Source of the DNA: DASWHF01 sp036393295
Lineage (GTDB): Bacteria > Pseudomonadota > Gammaproteobacteria > Acidiferrobacterales > UBA6901
Reading direction: 5' to 3'
Length of the DNA stretch: 64,000 bases
NCBI GenBank assembly: GCA_036393295.1
Contig: DASWHF010000045.1
Coordinates: 27,550-91,549, forward strand
The notes under the pieces are model-generated. The model was not told where the DNA came from. It saw only the letters and a program-made list of their open reading frames with translations, and made no database searches. The translations under genes and the position numbers were made by a program. The first letter of the stretch is position 1. The number at the start of each line of letters is the position of its first letter. Below are positions 16,003 through 24,713 of the stretch, one piece after another.

Positions 16003-17003
16003 GTCTCGATCTCCGGTTGCACCAGCCGCTCGAGCAGTCCCGAAAGCTCCGCCGGCAGCGGCGCCTCGAGCGCCAGCGCCGCGCCGCTCAGCGGATGGCG
16101 GAAACGCAGCGTGCTGGCATGCAGGAACAGCCTTGTCAGGCCGAGCGCGCGCGTCGCGCGGTTGAAGGCCGGGTCGCCGTATTTGTCGTCGCCGGCGATC
16201 GGATGGCCGATATGCGCGGCGTGCACGCGCGCCTGATGGGTGCGGCCGGTGAGCAGCCGGATCTCGACCAGGGTCGCCGCCAGCGTACCGTGCCGATAGA
16301 CGCGCCGCGGCGTGAAACGGCTGGCCGACTCCTTGCCGCCGTCCTCGACATTGACCCGCCGCTCGCCCGAGGCGAGCTGGTATTTGGCGAGCGCCGCCTC
16401 GACGCTCCGCGCCTTGCCGGACCAGGCGCCCGACACCAATGCGAGGTAGCGCTTGTCGACGCCGCCCTCGCGCAGCTGGGCGTGCAGGCCGGTGAGCGCC
16501 GAACGTTTCTTGGCGATCAGCAGGCAGCCGGAGGTGTCGCGGTCGAGCCGGTGCACCAGCTCCAGCATCGGCGCGTGCGGGCGCAGGCGGCGCAGCGATT
16601 CGATCAACCCTAAGCTCACGCCGCTGCCGCCGTGGACCGCCAGGCCCGAGGGCTTGTCGACCGCGACCAGCGCCTCGTCCTCGTAGAGCACGCGCGTATC
16701 CAGCCACTCGAGGTTTTCGCAGGCTGCCGCCCCCGGCAGGTGACGGGCCTGGGCCTCGCGGGTGCGGACCGGCGGGATGCGCACCACGTCGCCGGCCGCG
16801 AGGCGGGTGTCCGGCCGGCAGCGGCCCTTATTGATGCGCACCTCGCCCTTGCGGACCAACCGGTAGATATGGGTCTTGGGCACCCCCTTGAGCTGACCGA
16901 TCAGGAAATTGTCGAGGCGCTGCCCGGCGTGGGCGGCGTCGATCTCGAGGTGGCGGACTGCGGGTTTGGGCGGCCCGGCCCGGGCGGTCTTGGCGGCGCT
17001 CAT
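15999..17003 (-). CDS. rluC: 23S rRNA pseudouridine synthase RluC
   Basis: RluC makes pseudouridines at 955, 2504 and 2580 of 23S rRNA (E. coli numbering). The 334-residue protein has an N-terminal S4 RNA-binding domain (QRLDNFLIGQLKGVPKTHIY) and the RluA-type catalytic motif HRLDRDTSGCLL with the active Asp. GRTHQARVH and HPIAGDDKYGD follow. The start ATG at 17003 lies 9 nt after an extended -10 box. Adjacent, divergent rne supports RluC rather than RluD. Confidence 0.92.
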   Translation of the reverse strand: MSAAKTARAGPPKPAVRHLEIDAAHAGQRLDNFLIGQLKGVPKTHIYRLVRKGEVRINKGRCRPDTRLAAGDVVRIPPVRTREAQARHLPGAAACENLEWLDTRVLYEDEALVAVDKPSGLAVHGGSGVSLGLIESLRRLRPHAPMLELVHRLDRDTSGCLLIAKKRSALTGLHAQLREGGVDKRYLALVSGAWSGKARSVEAALAKYQLASGERRVNVEDGGKESASRFTPRRVYRHGTLAATLVEIRLLTGRTHQARVHAAHIGHPIAGDDKYGDPAFNRATRALGLTRLFLHASTLRFRHPLSGAALALEAPLPAELSGLLERLVQPEIET

Positions 17004-17012
17004 AAGGGAAAA

Positions 17013-17021
17013 ATCATAGCA
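17013..17021 (-). promoter_or_regulatory. Extended -10 promoter of rluC
   Basis: TGC-TATGAT on the minus strand is an extended -10 element. No good -35 lies 16-18 nt upstream. The ATG begins 9 nt after the -10, so the transcript would be nearly leaderless. Confidence 0.5.
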
Positions 17022-17024
17022 GAA

Positions 17025-17053
17025 TTGCAGGGATGCGGGCGCACTGCTATATT
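17025..17053 (+). promoter_or_regulatory. Candidate rne promoter
   Basis: TTGCAG (three of six) at 17025-17030, 17-nt spacer, TATATT (five of six) at 17048-17053. A start near 17060 gives a leader of about 370 nt, close to the length known for E. coli rne. Confidence 0.45.
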
Positions 17054-17323
17054 GCAAGGGCTGGACCCGAGGTCTTGAGACCGACGGCCACCGGCAGGAA
17101 CGAGTACCGATCCGGTGCCAACACCGCTTACGCGACCGCACCGATCACAGCAGTCCGCGTGCAGACCGCAGGCAGGCCAACGGCCGCCGCGACGACCTGG
17201 GCGGACGCGACGGGTTTAGCATTGCTCACCCCCTGTAAGAGCATTGCACAAGAATCGTGACGCTCCGGGCGGAAGGCCCCGAGCGCGGGGATCGCCTAAA
17301 GATTTTCCAGCCTACGACCCATC

Positions 17324-17356
17324 CGGGCCGGCCGCGGAAACACCGCGGCCGGCCGG
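17324..17356 (+). promoter_or_regulatory. Leader hairpin of rne, possible RNase E autoregulatory element
   Basis: A 12-bp perfect GC stem (17326-17337 with 17343-17354) closes a 5-nt AAACA loop; one more pair forms at 17324/17356 across a mismatch. It ends 75 nt before the rne ATG. In E. coli, leader hairpins of rne recruit RNase E to its own mRNA; the same role here is inference. Confidence 0.45.
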
Positions 17357-17431
17357 CGCGGGTCGCTGACGGACTCGAGGTGGTCCGCGCCGGGTACGGG
17401 CATGCCGTACCGGGCGTCCGGGACAGACACA

Positions 17432-19822
17432 ATGAAAAGAATGTTGTTCAACGCGACTCACACTGAGGAGTTGCGCGTGGCTATCGTCGACGGTCAGAAA
17501 CTCCTCGACCTCGATATCGAATCCGCCAGCTACCAGCAGAAGAAAGGCAATATCTACAAGGCCAAGATCACCCGCGTCGAGCCGTCGCTCGAGGCGTGCT
17601 TCGTCGACTACGGCTCCGAGCGCCAGGGCTTCCTGCCGCTCAAGGAGATCTCGCGCATCTACTTCCGCGATTTCGACAATCGCACCCCGATGGCCCAGGT
17701 GCGGATCAAGGACGTCGTGAAGGAAGGCCAGGAGCTGGTCGTCCAGGTGGAGAAGGAGGAACGCGGCAACAAGGGCGCGGCGCTCACCACCTTCGTGAGC
17801 CTGGCCGGCCGCTACCTGGTGCTGATGCCCAACAACCCCAAGGGCGGCGGCATCTCGCGCCGCATCGAGGGCGAGGAGCGCGCCGAGATGCGCGAGGCGC
17901 TCGCCCAGCTCAACCTGCCCCAGGACTACTCGGTGATCGTGCGCACCGCCGGCATCGGCAAGAGCGCCGAGGAGCTGCAGTGGGACCTCGACTACCTGGT
18001 GAGCCTGTGGGACGCGATCAGCCAGGCCGGCGCCCAGCGCGCCGCCCCGTTCCTGATCTACCAGGAGAGCAACCTGGTGATCCGCGCGATCCGCGATTAC
18101 CTGCGCCAGGACATCGGCGAGATCCTGATCGACAACGCGGAGATCCACGAGCGCGCGCTCAAGTTCATGCAGCAGGTGATGCCGCAGAACATCCCGCGCC
18201 TGAAGCTCTACACCGACGACACGCCGCTGTTCTCACGCTTCCAGATCGAGCACCAGATCGAGTCGGCGTTCTCGCGCGCGGTGCGCCTGGAATCCGGCGG
18301 CGCGGTGGTGTTCGACCACACCGAGGCGCTGGTCACGATCGACGTCAACTCGGCGCGCGCCACCAAGGGCGCCGACATCGAGGAGACCGCGCTCAACACC
18401 AATCTCGAGGCGGCCGACGAGATCGCCCGCCAGCTGCGGCTGCGCGACCTCGGCGGCCTGATCGTCATCGACTTCATCGACATGACCCCGGCGCGCAACC
18501 AGCGCGCCGTCGAGAACCGCCTGATCGAGGCCCTGAAGGCCGATCGCGCGCGCGTCCAGGTCGGGCGCATCTCGCGCTTCGGCCTGCTGGAGATGTCACG
18601 TCAGCGCCTGCGGCCGTCGCTCGGCGAGTCCAGCACCCTGGTCTGCCCGCGCTGCGAGGGCAGCGGCCATATCCGCGGCGTGCAGCCCTCGGCGCTGCAC
18701 ATCCTGCGCTTCATCCAGGAAGAGGCGATGAAGGAGAACACCGCGGCCTTGCATGTGCACCTGCCGGTCGAGACCGCGACCTTCCTGCTCAACGAGAAGC
18801 GCTACGAGATCGCTCAGATCGAGTCGCGCTTCGGCACGCCGCTGTTCATCATGCCCGACCCGGAGATGGAGACGCCGCACTTCCAGATCCGCCGCCTCAA
18901 GACCGAGGAATACGAGCAGGAGATGGACATCCCGAGCTACGAGATCGAGCCGGTCGAGGAGGAAGAGGAAGAGGACGTGAAGGCCCGGCCGGGCACGCCG
19001 GCGCCGCCGGAGACACCGGCGGTCGCGCCGCTCACCCATGCCCCGGCCCCGCCGCCCCCGGCGCCGGCGGCGGCCCCGGCCGCCGTCGGGCTCGTCAAGC
19101 GCCTGCTGAAGCGCCTGTTCGGCGGCGGCAGCACGACCGAAGCGCCCCGCAAGCCGCAGGCGCGGCCGGCAGCGCGTCCCGGCGGCACACCACGTCCGGG
19201 CGGCCGTCCGCCGCACGGCGGCGGGCGCCGGCCCGACCCGCGCGCCTCGCGCGGGCCACGCCCCCAACCGGGCGGCGGCAAGCGCCCGGAGGCCAAGCCG
19301 GGCGAACCACGCCCGGCGACGCCCGAGGCGGCCGCCGAGCCGCGTGCCGGTGGCGCGCCGCGGGAGCGTGCCGAAAGCAGCGGCCGCGGGGGGCGCCGCG
19401 GCCGTCGCGGGCGCCGCGGACGCGGCAGCCAGCGTCAGGCCGAAGGCGGACAGCGCCCGGCGGGCGGCACCGAGGGCCAACCTGAAAACAGTGCACCCCG
19501 TGAAAACAGTGCACCCATGGAGACACGCGGCGAAACACGGCGTGATCGTCCGGAACGGTCGCCCGGCGGACACCGCAATGGCCAGGGCAACGGCGCGCAA
19601 ACCGCCGAGTTGCGCACCGAGCCGCGTCCCGAATCCGGCCGGCCGGAGCACCCGGAGCACAACGAGTCGGTAGGCAACGAATTCGCACGCGAGGCCCCGC
19701 CCGCGCCGGCCGCGGTTCGCAGCGAACCGCCGGCCGCGAGTCCGGCGCCGGCGCCGCTGGTCGAGGTCGAGACGCACGAACCGGCGGAAAACGCCGAGAC
19801 CCACAAGATCGAAAATCAGTAA
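17432..19822 (+). CDS. rne: Ribonuclease E
   Basis: RNase E is the main endonuclease of mRNA decay and rRNA/tRNA processing. The 796-residue protein has the conserved N-terminal half: MKRMLFNATHTEELRVAIVDG, S1 domain, 5' sensor, DNase I-like domain with VTIDVNSARAT and FIDM, and the zinc-link CPRCEGSGHIRG. The C-terminal third is disordered and low in complexity. It has an acidic patch (EEEEEED), proline/alanine stretches, an RG-rich arginine cluster (GRRGRRGRRGRG) that may bind RNA, and a duplicated ENSAPR unit. It is shorter than E. coli RNase E (1061 residues). Confidence 0.96.
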   Translation: MKRMLFNATHTEELRVAIVDGQKLLDLDIESASYQQKKGNIYKAKITRVEPSLEACFVDYGSERQGFLPLKEISRIYFRDFDNRTPMAQVRIKDVVKEGQELVVQVEKEERGNKGAALTTFVSLAGRYLVLMPNNPKGGGISRRIEGEERAEMREALAQLNLPQDYSVIVRTAGIGKSAEELQWDLDYLVSLWDAISQAGAQRAAPFLIYQESNLVIRAIRDYLRQDIGEILIDNAEIHERALKFMQQVMPQNIPRLKLYTDDTPLFSRFQIEHQIESAFSRAVRLESGGAVVFDHTEALVTIDVNSARATKGADIEETALNTNLEAADEIARQLRLRDLGGLIVIDFIDMTPARNQRAVENRLIEALKADRARVQVGRISRFGLLEMSRQRLRPSLGESSTLVCPRCEGSGHIRGVQPSALHILRFIQEEAMKENTAALHVHLPVETATFLLNEKRYEIAQIESRFGTPLFIMPDPEMETPHFQIRRLKTEEYEQEMDIPSYEIEPVEEEEEEDVKARPGTPAPPETPAVAPLTHAPAPPPPAPAAAPAAVGLVKRLLKRLFGGGSTTEAPRKPQARPAARPGGTPRPGGRPPHGGGRRPDPRASRGPRPQPGGGKRPEAKPGEPRPATPEAAAEPRAGGAPRERAESSGRGGRRGRRGRRGRGSQRQAEGGQRPAGGTEGQPENSAPRENSAPMETRGETRRDRPERSPGGHRNGQGNGAQTAELRTEPRPESGRPEHPEHNESVGNEFAREAPPAPAAVRSEPPAASPAPAPLVEVETHEPAENAETHKIENQ

Positions 19823-19834
19823 GCGGTCGTCGCT

Positions 19835-19860
19835 GACCGGCCCGCTGCCGCGGGCCGGTC
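19835..19860. terminator. Strong hairpin in the convergent rne / phosphatase space
   Basis: A 10-bp perfect stem (GACCGGCCCG with CGGGCCGGTC) closes a 6-nt loop, 12 bp after the rne stop and just past the end of the oppositely oriented phosphatase gene. There is no T-run on either side, so it may block 3' exonucleases rather than act as an intrinsic terminator. Confidence 0.45.
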
Positions 19861-19865
19861 CGCCG

Positions 19866-20339
19866 TCAGAGATGTTCGCGACGGATATGCGCGAGCAGGC
19901 CGTGGGCGGCCTCCTCGACCATGTCCAGCACCCGGTCGAACCCGCTGTCCCCGCCGAAATAAGGATCCGGAACCTCGCGCTCCGGACGGTGCGGCGCGAA
20001 CTCCAGCAACAGGCGGATTTTTGTCTCCAGGCCCGGCGGACAGATGTCCAGGAGATGCTCGTAGTTCTCGCGGTCCATCGCCAGCACGTAGTCGAAGCTC
20101 TCGAGGTCGCGGCGTGTCGCGCGACGGCCGCGCAGCGCGCTCAGATCGATCCCGCGGCGCGCCGCCGCCGTCTGGGCGCGCACGTCCGGCGGCTCGCCGA
20201 CGTGATAGGCATGGGTGCCGGCCGAATCGATGATGACGCGCTCGGCGAGCCCGGCGTCGCTCACGACCTTGCGGAACACGCCCTCGGCGGTCGGTGAGCG
20301 GCAGATGTTTCCCAGACAGACGAATAGAACCTTTATCAT
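19866..20339 (-). CDS. Low-molecular-weight protein-tyrosine phosphatase
   Basis: The 157-residue protein has the P-loop CLGNICRS with nucleophile Cys8 and Arg14, directly after the N-terminal strand MIKVLFV. The general acid Asp125 is in the DPYFGG motif. Such enzymes dephosphorylate tyrosine, for example on exopolysaccharide BY-kinases (Wzb type) or other small substrates; no BY-kinase gene is nearby, so the target is unknown. The ATG at 20339 is favoured; the longer reading adds 17 residues encoded by low-complexity repeat. Confidence 0.9.
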   Translation of the reverse strand: MIKVLFVCLGNICRSPTAEGVFRKVVSDAGLAERVIIDSAGTHAYHVGEPPDVRAQTAAARRGIDLSALRGRRATRRDLESFDYVLAMDRENYEHLLDICPPGLETKIRLLLEFAPHRPEREVPDPYFGGDSGFDRVLDMVEEAAHGLLAHIRREHL

Positions 20340-20348
20340 CGTTACCTC

Positions 20349-20483
20349 AGAGAAAAGTAAAAAGAGTAAAGAGAAAAGAGAAAGCTGCACATTGCAGTGC
20401 CGTTACTTTTCTCTTTTCTCTTTACTCTTTTCTCTTTCCTCTGTAGTGCTATTACTTTTCTCTTTTCTCCTTACTCTTTTCTC
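20349..20483. repeat. CT-rich low-complexity repeat, inverted and tandem
   Basis: Three blocks of about 30 bp made of CTTTTCTC / TTTACTC-type units. One reads as GA-rich (20349-20384) and two as CT-rich (20404-20441 and 20453-20483), so the first is inverted with respect to the others. It is far more AT-rich than the surroundings. The right end runs into the 3' end of kdsB and supplies its last codons. Confidence 0.75.
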
Positions 20484-21213
20484 CGTAGTAATCTCTTACA
20501 CGCTCCAGGTCCTCCGGCGTATCGACGCCGCCCGGCGGCGCGTCGGGCGTGATGTGGACCGCGATCCTGCCGCCGTGCCACAGCACGCGCAGCTGCTCGA
20601 GCGACTCGATGCGTTCCAGCTCGCACGGCGGCCAGGCGGTGTAGCGCCGCAGGAATCCGGCGCGATAGGCGTACAGGCCGATATGGCGCAGCGCGCCCGC
20701 CGCCGGCGCCGTGCCCGGCGCGTTGCGCGGCCAGGGTATGGTCGCGCGGCTGAAATACAGCGCCAGGCCGTCGGCGTCGACCACCACCTTGACCACGTTC
20801 GGGTTGGCGAAGCTCTCCGCGTCGTGAATCGGGTGCGCGGCGGTGGCCATCACCGCCGCCGGGTGCCGCGCCAGGCTGTCGGCGACGCTGCGGATCAGCG
20901 CCGGCGGCATCAGCGGCTCGTCGCCCTGCAAATTGACCACGACCGCGTCGTCGCTGAACCCCAGCCGCTCGACGATCTCGGCGATGCGGTCGCTGCCGCT
21001 CGGGTGGTCGGCGCGGGTCAACAGCGCCTCGCCGCCGGCCGCGTTGACCGCCTGCTCGATCCGCCCGTCATCGGTCGCGACGATCACGCGCTCGGCGCCG
21101 CTTGCGCGCGCCTGATCCAGCACGCGCAGGATCATCGACCGGCCGGCGATGTCCAGCAGCGGCTTGCCGGGGAGCCGTGTTGCCGCGTAACGGGCCGGAA
21201 TGACGACGTACAT
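20452..21213 (-). CDS. kdsB: 3-deoxy-manno-octulosonate cytidylyltransferase
   Basis: KdsB activates KDO as CMP-KDO for the inner core of LPS. The 253-residue protein opens MYVVIPARYAATRLPGKPLL and has NLQGDEPLMP, GGVDTPEDLERVRD and the other family blocks in order. The ATG at 21213 gives the usual start. The last ~9 residues (EKSKEKREK) are encoded by the CT-rich repeat beyond the normal family end, so the original stop has been lost and replaced. It lies downstream of ycaR, lpxK and msbA, all acting in lipid A/LPS supply. Confidence 0.94.
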   Translation of the reverse strand: MYVVIPARYAATRLPGKPLLDIAGRSMILRVLDQARASGAERVIVATDDGRIEQAVNAAGGEALLTRADHPSGSDRIAEIVERLGFSDDAVVVNLQGDEPLMPPALIRSVADSLARHPAAVMATAAHPIHDAESFANPNVVKVVVDADGLALYFSRATIPWPRNAPGTAPAAGALRHIGLYAYRAGFLRRYTAWPPCELERIESLEQLRVLWHGGRIAVHITPDAPPGGVDTPEDLERVRDYYGEKSKEKREK

Positions 21214-21318
21214 GGTGCTAGTCCGGGAAAGCCCAACGTCCGGGTGAACAGACGCCACGAAGCGCGGGGACGCTCATGTCGAGCTGCTCCGCGTCGTGGC
21301 ACCCCGGCGCCGGGTGTT

Positions 21319-21501
21319 TCACTTCCCCAGTTCCTCGTCGGAGACTTTCCGTGCCTCGTCCTCCAGCATCACCGGAATGTCGTCGCGAATCGGATAGGCG
21401 AGCCGGTCCGCCTTGCAGATCAGCTCGGCCTTGGCCTTGTCGTATTTCAGCGGCCCCTTGCAGATCGGGCAGACCAGGATATCAAGCAGTTTTTTGTCCA
21501 C
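21319..21501 (-). CDS. ycaR: Trm112/YcaR family small zinc-ribbon-like protein
   Basis: This 60-residue protein begins with GTG (MDKKLLDILVCPICKGPL) and has one CPIC pair, a later LICKADRLAYPI segment and the family's DDIPVMLEDEA motif. Its function in bacteria is unclear. The GTG start gives a protein that aligns end to end with E. coli YcaR and overlaps lpxK by 20 nt; an ATG further upstream would overlap by 83 nt. The lpxK-ycaR-kdsB order is conserved in E. coli. Confidence 0.87.
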   Translation of the reverse strand: MDKKLLDILVCPICKGPLKYDKAKAELICKADRLAYPIRDDIPVMLEDEARKVSDEELGK

Positions 21502-22480
21502 GTTTGTCTCTCTCAAGGCGTGACAACAATGCGTCCGCGACGGCGGGCGCGAGGCGTGCCTCAACCGCCACGGCCCACATGCGCGCGTCGGCGAAGCGAC
21601 GGCATTTTACCCCATCCTTCTCGGTCATGAGCACCGGACGTCGATCGGGGAAATCCAGGTCCCCGGGCCGGTAGGGATGGTGGTCGGGAAAGGCGTGCTC
21701 CTCGACGCTGAGGCCGGCGTCGCGCAGCATCCGGAAAAAGCGCGACGGATGGCCGATGCCGGCGACCGCGTGCACCGGCGCCTCGGCCGCGAACTCGCTC
21801 AAGGGCCGGCGGCGGCCGTCGGCGAGACGGTAGGCCTCGATCACGGCCAGCGCCATCCCCGCCTCGCCGGCGCGTGCCTCGCCCTGCACCACTTGGATAT
21901 CCACCTGGCGCACGCGCGAGCGCGGCTCGCGCAGCGGTCCGGCCGGCAGGCAGCGGCCGTTGCCGTAGCGGCGCTCGCCGTCCAGCACCGCGATCTCCAG
22001 ATCGCGCGCCAGGCGATAGTGCTGCAGGCCGTCGTCGCTGACGATGATGTCGCAGTCCTGCGCGGCCAACAGCGCGCGCGCCGCCGCCACACGGTCGGGA
22101 CCGACGCACACCGGACAGCCGCTGCGCCGGGCGATCAACACCGGCTCGTCGCCGACCTGCGCCGGATCGGACCCGGCGCTGACCGGCTGCGGCCAATGCG
22201 CGGCGCGTCCGCCGTAACCGCGCGCCACCACGCCGGGGCGGAAGCCCGCGGCGCGCAGGCGCTCGCACAGCCAGATCGTGAGCGGCGTCTTGCCGGTACC
22301 GCCGACGGTGAGATTGCCGACCACGATCACCGGCACCGGCAGCCGCACGCTTTTCAGCACGCCGGCGCGGTACAGCGCGCGCCGCAGGGTCATCACCGCG
22401 CAGTACAGCCAGGCCAGCGGCTGCAGCACGCGGCTCAGCCAGCCGTCCCGGTACCAGTGTGCCGCGAGGCCGGCGCTCAT
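21482..22480 (-). CDS. lpxK: Tetraacyldisaccharide 4'-kinase
   Basis: LpxK phosphorylates the lipid A precursor at the 4' position on the inner face of the inner membrane. The 332-residue protein has an N-terminal hydrophobic helix (VLQPLAWLYCAVMTLRRALY) and the P-loop VVGNLTVGGTGKTP, followed by VVARGYGG and SDDGLQHYRL. The ATG overlaps the msbA stop by 4 nt, so kinase and flippase are probably coupled in translation. Confidence 0.95.
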   Translation of the reverse strand: MSAGLAAHWYRDGWLSRVLQPLAWLYCAVMTLRRALYRAGVLKSVRLPVPVIVVGNLTVGGTGKTPLTIWLCERLRAAGFRPGVVARGYGGRAAHWPQPVSAGSDPAQVGDEPVLIARRSGCPVCVGPDRVAAARALLAAQDCDIIVSDDGLQHYRLARDLEIAVLDGERRYGNGRCLPAGPLREPRSRVRQVDIQVVQGEARAGEAGMALAVIEAYRLADGRRRPLSEFAAEAPVHAVAGIGHPSRFFRMLRDAGLSVEEHAFPDHHPYRPGDLDFPDRRPVLMTEKDGVKCRRFADARMWAVAVEARLAPAVADALLSRLERDKRGQKTA

Positions 22481-24279
22481 GCCGGCGGGCGCGGGGTTTG
22501 GCGCCCCGGGCCCGCCGGGAGCGCGGTGGGCTCGCTGAACTGGATGCGATACAGCCGCGCATAGCTGCCGTCGCGCGCCAGCAGCTCGCCGTGCGTGCCG
22601 CTCTCCACCACCCGGCCGCGCTCCAGCACCACGATGCGGCTGGCGCTCTCGATGGTCGACAGGCGGTGCGCAATCACCAGGGTGGTGCGGTTTTCCATGA
22701 GCCTCTGCATGGCCTCCTGCACGAAGCGCTCGGATTCGGCGTCGAGCGCCGAGGTCGCCTCGTCGAGGATCAGGATCGGCGCGTTCTTGTAGAGCGCGCG
22801 CGCGATGGCGATGCGCTGGCGCTGGCCGCCCGACAGGCGCACGCCGCGCTCGCCGACCACGGTATCGAGGCCCTCCGGTTGCTGCTCGGCGAAATCGAGC
22901 ACATGCGCGGCGCGCGCGGCGCTCTCGATGCGCGCGTCGTCGATCTCGCCCTGCAATCCGTAGGCGATGTTGTTGCGGATGCTGTCGTCGAACAGTACCG
23001 TCTCCTGGCTGACCAGGGCGATGTGGCCGCGCAGGTTGTTGAGCCGGAGCGCGTTGACGTTGACGCCGTCGAGCAGGATCTCGCCGCTCGCGACCATGTA
23101 GAAGCGCGGCAGCAGGTTCGCCACCGTGGTCTTGCCGCTGCCGGAGGCGCCGACCAGCGCCAGGGTCTCGCCCGGCTCGATGCGGAACGACACGTCGTCG
23201 AGCACCGGACCGGTGGACACCGGGTAGCGGAAGCCCACCGCGCGATACTCCACCCTGCCCTGCGCGCTCGCCAGCTCGCGCGTGCCGGGGTCGTGCTCGG
23301 GCGCCTCGTCCATCAGGCTGAACACGCTGCCGGCCGCGGCGAGCCCGGTCTGCACTACCTCGTTGACCATGCTCAGGCGCTTGATCGCCGGCATCAGCAG
23401 CGCCATGGCGGTGATATACGAGGTGAACTCACCGGCCGTCAGGCGCCCGACCGCCGACTGCTGCATGGCGAAATAGATCGCCAGCGCCACGCCGATCGCC
23501 GCCAGCAGCTCGATCACCGGGACGTTGACCGCGGCCGCGGTCGCCTTCTTCATCGCCTGCTTGAGATTGCGGCGGTTGACCTGGTCGAAGGCCCGGATCT
23601 CCGCCTGCTGGGCGCAGAAGGTCTTGACCACGCGCTGGCCCTCGATGGCCTCCTGCACCACGTGGGTGATGTCGCCCATCGATTGCTGGATCAGGCGGCT
23701 GGTCTTGCGGAAGCGCTTGCTGATGGCGCGCACCGACAGCGCGATCACCGGCGCCAGCAGCAGGAACAGCAGCGTCAGCTGCCAGTTGTACACCAGCATC
23801 AGCGTCAGCAGCACCAGCACCGACAGGCTGTCCTTGACCAGCGAGCTGAACGCCTTGGTGGCGGCGTTCATCACCTGCTCGACGTCGTAGATCAGCTTGG
23901 AGATCAGGATGCCCGAGGAACTGGCGTCGAAGAACCGGCTCGGCAGGTGCACCAGGCGCGCGAACATCTCGCTGCGGATGCGGAAGATCACCTGGCGACC
24001 GACCCAGTTGGTCGCATAATTGGCGATGAAGCCGAACAGGCCGCGCGCCACGAAGATGGCGACGATCAGCATCGGCACGAAGCGGATGCTGCTGGCGTCG
24101 TTCTTGACGAAGCCGCCGTCGATCAGCGGCTTCATCACCCAGGCAAAGGCGCCTTCGGTTATCGAGGTCACGGCCATGCCGAGCACCGAACCGAGGAACA
24201 CCCACTTGTAGGGCCAGACATAGCTCATCAAGCGGCGGTAGACCCGCACGCCGGATTCGAGGTCTGCGTGGCGGTTCAC
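22477..24279 (-). CDS. msbA: Lipid A export ATP-binding/permease MsbA
   Basis: MsbA flips lipid A-core across the inner membrane. The 600-residue half-transporter has six membrane helices in the first ~330 residues and an ABC domain with Walker A GASGSGKTT, signature LSGGQRQR and Walker B ILILDEATSALD. The start is GTG at 24279, overlapping the exbD stop as GTGA. Neighbouring lpxK and kdsB support the lipid A role over generic multidrug export. Confidence 0.94.
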   Translation of the reverse strand: MNRHADLESGVRVYRRLMSYVWPYKWVFLGSVLGMAVTSITEGAFAWVMKPLIDGGFVKNDASSIRFVPMLIVAIFVARGLFGFIANYATNWVGRQVIFRIRSEMFARLVHLPSRFFDASSSGILISKLIYDVEQVMNAATKAFSSLVKDSLSVLVLLTLMLVYNWQLTLLFLLLAPVIALSVRAISKRFRKTSRLIQQSMGDITHVVQEAIEGQRVVKTFCAQQAEIRAFDQVNRRNLKQAMKKATAAAVNVPVIELLAAIGVALAIYFAMQQSAVGRLTAGEFTSYITAMALLMPAIKRLSMVNEVVQTGLAAAGSVFSLMDEAPEHDPGTRELASAQGRVEYRAVGFRYPVSTGPVLDDVSFRIEPGETLALVGASGSGKTTVANLLPRFYMVASGEILLDGVNVNALRLNNLRGHIALVSQETVLFDDSIRNNIAYGLQGEIDDARIESAARAAHVLDFAEQQPEGLDTVVGERGVRLSGGQRQRIAIARALYKNAPILILDEATSALDAESERFVQEAMQRLMENRTTLVIAHRLSTIESASRIVVLERGRVVESGTHGELLARDGSYARLYRIQFSEPTALPAGPGRQTPRPPA

Positions 24280-24701
24280 GGCGCGTCGCCGTCGGCGGCC
24301 TTCTGCGTGGCGAAGGTAAGGTGGGTGTAACCCAGGCGCCGCGACACGTCCATGACGCGGATCACCGCGCCGTGCGGGGTCTGGCGGTCGGCCTGCACGA
24401 CGATCACCGGGTCCTTGCGGCCGCCGACCGCCTGCAGCAGGGCGTCGCGCAGCACCTCGGCGCTGTCGTTGAGCAGCTGGCGGTCACCGATGAAGTACTG
24501 GCCGCGCGCGTCGATGGAAATGCGCACCGTCGCGTCCTCGAGCCTGGCCTCGGCGCTCGCCTCCGGCAGCTGCAGGCGCAGCTGCGACTGGTCGGAGAAG
24601 CTCGTGGTCACCAGCAGGAAGATCAGCGCCAGCAGCAGCACGTCGATCAGCGGGATCAGGTTGATCTCGGGTTCTTCGGGGCGCGAGGGTCGGAACTTCA
24701 T
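24276..24701 (-). CDS. exbD: ExbD/TolR family proton-channel subunit
   Basis: The 141-residue protein has a cytoplasmic N-terminus (MKFRPSRPEEPEINLIPLID), one membrane helix with the conserved Asp in PLIDVLLLALIF, and a periplasmic domain. With ExbB it forms a proton-driven motor that energises TonB- or Tol-type outer membrane processes. No tonB is adjacent. The exbB-exbD-msbA-lpxK order is common in Gammaproteobacteria. It overlaps msbA by 4 nt. Confidence 0.88.
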   Translation of the reverse strand: MKFRPSRPEEPEINLIPLIDVLLLALIFLLVTTSFSDQSQLRLQLPEASAEARLEDATVRISIDARGQYFIGDRQLLNDSAEVLRDALLQAVGGRKDPVIVVQADRQTPHGAVIRVMDVSRRLGYTHLTFATQKAADGDAP

Positions 24702-24713
24702 CGCCGCGCCCGG

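Larger units (their letters stand above)
17004..17431 (+). other. 428-bp divergent spacer: rluC promoter and long rne leader
   Basis: This gap holds the rluC -10 region at its left edge, a rne promoter candidate at 17025-17053 and about 370 nt of untranslated rne leader with a strong hairpin at 17324-17356. A GCATTGC direct repeat occurs near 17221 and 17240. No reading frame in it looks like a gene. E. coli rne also has a leader of similar length, through which RNase E limits its own synthesis. Confidence 0.6.

Noticed and set aside
20349..20483. Possible CRISPR-like repeats
   Set aside because: The units are low-complexity CT/GA runs without unique spacers of fixed length, and no cas gene is nearby.
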